From contig CAMHDG010000087.1 of NCBI GenBank assembly GCA_946183815.1, forward strand, positions 1-6,572: DNA of 6,572 bases, written 5' to 3'. The notes beneath the pieces are model-generated. The model was not told the origin of the DNA, searched no databases, and was given only the letters and a program-made list of their open reading frames with translations. Shown here in pieces: positions 5,829 through 6,572 of the stretch; the stretch's first letter is position 1; every line of letters starts with the position of its first letter. The translations under genes were made by a program, and so were the position numbers. Source of the DNA: an uncultured bacterium (GTDB taxonomy: Bacteria; Cyanobacteriota; Vampirovibrionia; Gastranaerophilales; Gastranaerophilaceae).

Positions 5829-6476
5829 CTATTTGAATAAAACATTTATGGTTTCTTTAGTTTCAAATGTTACGTAACCTACTACTGCACGTTTTTTAGC
5901 CGTATTGGTTTTTAAGAATACTGTAAAGTGTCCAAAAATACCTGTATTTGCACTGTTAGCGGTACGTTTAAGATTAATTATATCAATATAATCTATTTTA
6001 TTCAAGTCAAAATCTTTGTTTCTCTCTTTTACTAAAAGGCTTCCGTCTGTCCCCATTCTTACAAATCTAACCCCTGCTTTTTTTAGTTCTTCAGGAGTAA
6101 GCCTTGCGTGGTTTAAGTCAGAATTAAGTGCAACAAGAGATGCAAATCTGTTTTCTTTAGGGTCATTAATTCCTAAAATATCGTCAGCAGACCAGTTGTT
6201 ATCTTTTCTGTCTTTTACCATAACATAGGTATTGTTGTTGATAGTCACTACGTAAGGGTCAAGTGCTCTTCTTGCACCTGATTTCATCATTGCAACCATT
6301 CTTTCATCAGGTGCCGGAATTCCTGTTGACGGTAAATCAACAAATTCATTATATCCACGGGTTCTTATTGTATTTGCATCATTTAAAGGTCTTGTATTTT
6401 GGTAGTCGTAAACGTGGTCAGCGAAAACAGGTGTTGCTAAAATCGTTAAACATAATGCAATCAATAATTTTTTCAT
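5829..6476 (-). CDS. Secreted protein with degenerate EF-hand-like loops
   Basis: A 215-residue protein with a clear signal peptide: M-K-K, a hydrophobic core, and P-V-F-A with cleavage expected after A19. Residues 88-100 (D89, D92, N93, N94, then W-S-A-D-D-I) and 117-133 (N118, D120, N122, then L-T-P-E-E-L) look like a pair of EF-hand calcium loops of the D-x-N-x-D-G-x-[LW]-[ST]-x-x-[ED] type. The second loop keeps acidic or amide residues at positions 1, 3 and 5 but has one extra residue before the L-T-P-E-E part, and the central glycine is lost in both, so calcium binding is uncertain. The rest (140-215) is predicted to be beta-rich and is unassigned. GAGGT seven to eight bases upstream supports the ATG. 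It is the first gene of the minus-strand cluster in this window and is 25 nt from the next gene's TTG start. The exact role is unknown. Confidence 0.7.
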   Translation of the reverse strand: MKKLLIALCLTILATPVFADHVYDYQNTRPLNDANTIRTRGYNEFVDLPSTGIPAPDERMVAMMKSGARRALDPYVVTINNNTYVMVKDRKDNNWSADDILGINDPKENRFASLVALNSDLNHARLTPEELKKAGVRFVRMGTDGSLLVKERNKDFDLNKIDYIDIINLKRTANSANTGIFGHFTVFLKTNTAKKRAVVGYVTFETKETINVLFK

Positions 6477-6478
6477 TT

Positions 6479-6539
6479 TTTTTACCTCATAATACTTTCA
6501 TTCAATCCTTACATCTATTTAACGATAAAGAGGTAAAAA
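6479..6539 (-). promoter_or_regulatory. Inverted repeat that can sequester the ribosome site of the first cluster gene
   Basis: The plus strand reads TTTTTACCTC at 6479-6488 and its exact complement GAGGTAAAAA at 6530-6539. In the minus-strand transcript the upstream arm TTTTTACCTC can pair with GAGGTAAAAA, which contains the Shine-Dalgarno GAGGT (6484-6488) and the A-run up to two bases before the ATG at 6476. The loop is 41 nt. Whether the hairpin forms depends on transcription starting at or above 6539, which I cannot show; no clear -10/-35 pair is visible in 6489-6572. Confidence 0.4.
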
Positions 6540-6572
6540 TGTTCATTTTTTGTTAAGGAATGTTAAATTATT

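Noticed and set aside
5804..5845. ATG at 5845 as start of the VirB10-like gene
   Set aside because: It overlaps the preceding gene by 17 bases, has no ribosome site, and gives an untypically long N-terminus before the signal peptide; TTG at 5803 has AGGAG at proper spacing.

Overview
The window is an AT-rich (about one third GC by eye) stretch of bacterial chromosome with standard-code genes, several non-ATG starts and envelope proteins of a diderm type (a TonB-like protein and two proteins with signal peptides). The N-terminus of the cut gene at the left edge (V-T-V-S-F-T-G-I) and the overall style suggest a non-photosynthetic relative of cyanobacteria (Vampirovibrionia/Gastranaerophilales, typical of gut metagenomes). 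That placement is from memory of protein style, not from a marker gene, and is tentative.

Layout: (1) 1-303, minus strand: the 5' part of an unrecognised gene that runs off the left edge. (2) 304-490: a divergent intergenic region with four perfect GGGGTA units plus a fifth G-run. (3) 491-1771, plus strand: a 426-residue protein with three evenly built E-(30)-[D/E]xxH motifs, the signature of ferritin-like di-metal helical bundles. It ends at a strong intrinsic terminator (1778-1817). (4) 1808-6476, minus strand: five co-directional genes. In transcription order they are a small secreted protein with degenerate EF-hand-like loops, a secreted protein with a VirB10/TrbI-like beta domain and a glycine zipper, a membrane-anchored von Willebrand A (vWA) protein, a polytopic membrane protein with a degenerate FHA domain, and a TonB/TolA-like protein. 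(5) 6477-6572: the leader of this cluster, where a 10-bp inverted repeat can hide the first gene's Shine-Dalgarno sequence.

How the genes may work together: all five minus-strand products are predicted to be exported or in the membrane. Together they could form an envelope-spanning assembly: an inner-membrane FHA hub, a metal-binding vWA adaptor, a TonB-like rod across the periplasm, and two exported partners. The exact combination is not one I recognise as a described system. The last two genes (FHA-membrane and TonB-like) are only 2 nt apart and are almost certainly co-expressed. The vWA gene is separated from the FHA gene by 118 bp holding six TTTACCCC repeats (GGGGTAAA on the coding strand). 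The window therefore has two G-rich tandem repeats with a shared core, each lying on the coding strand just upstream of a gene.
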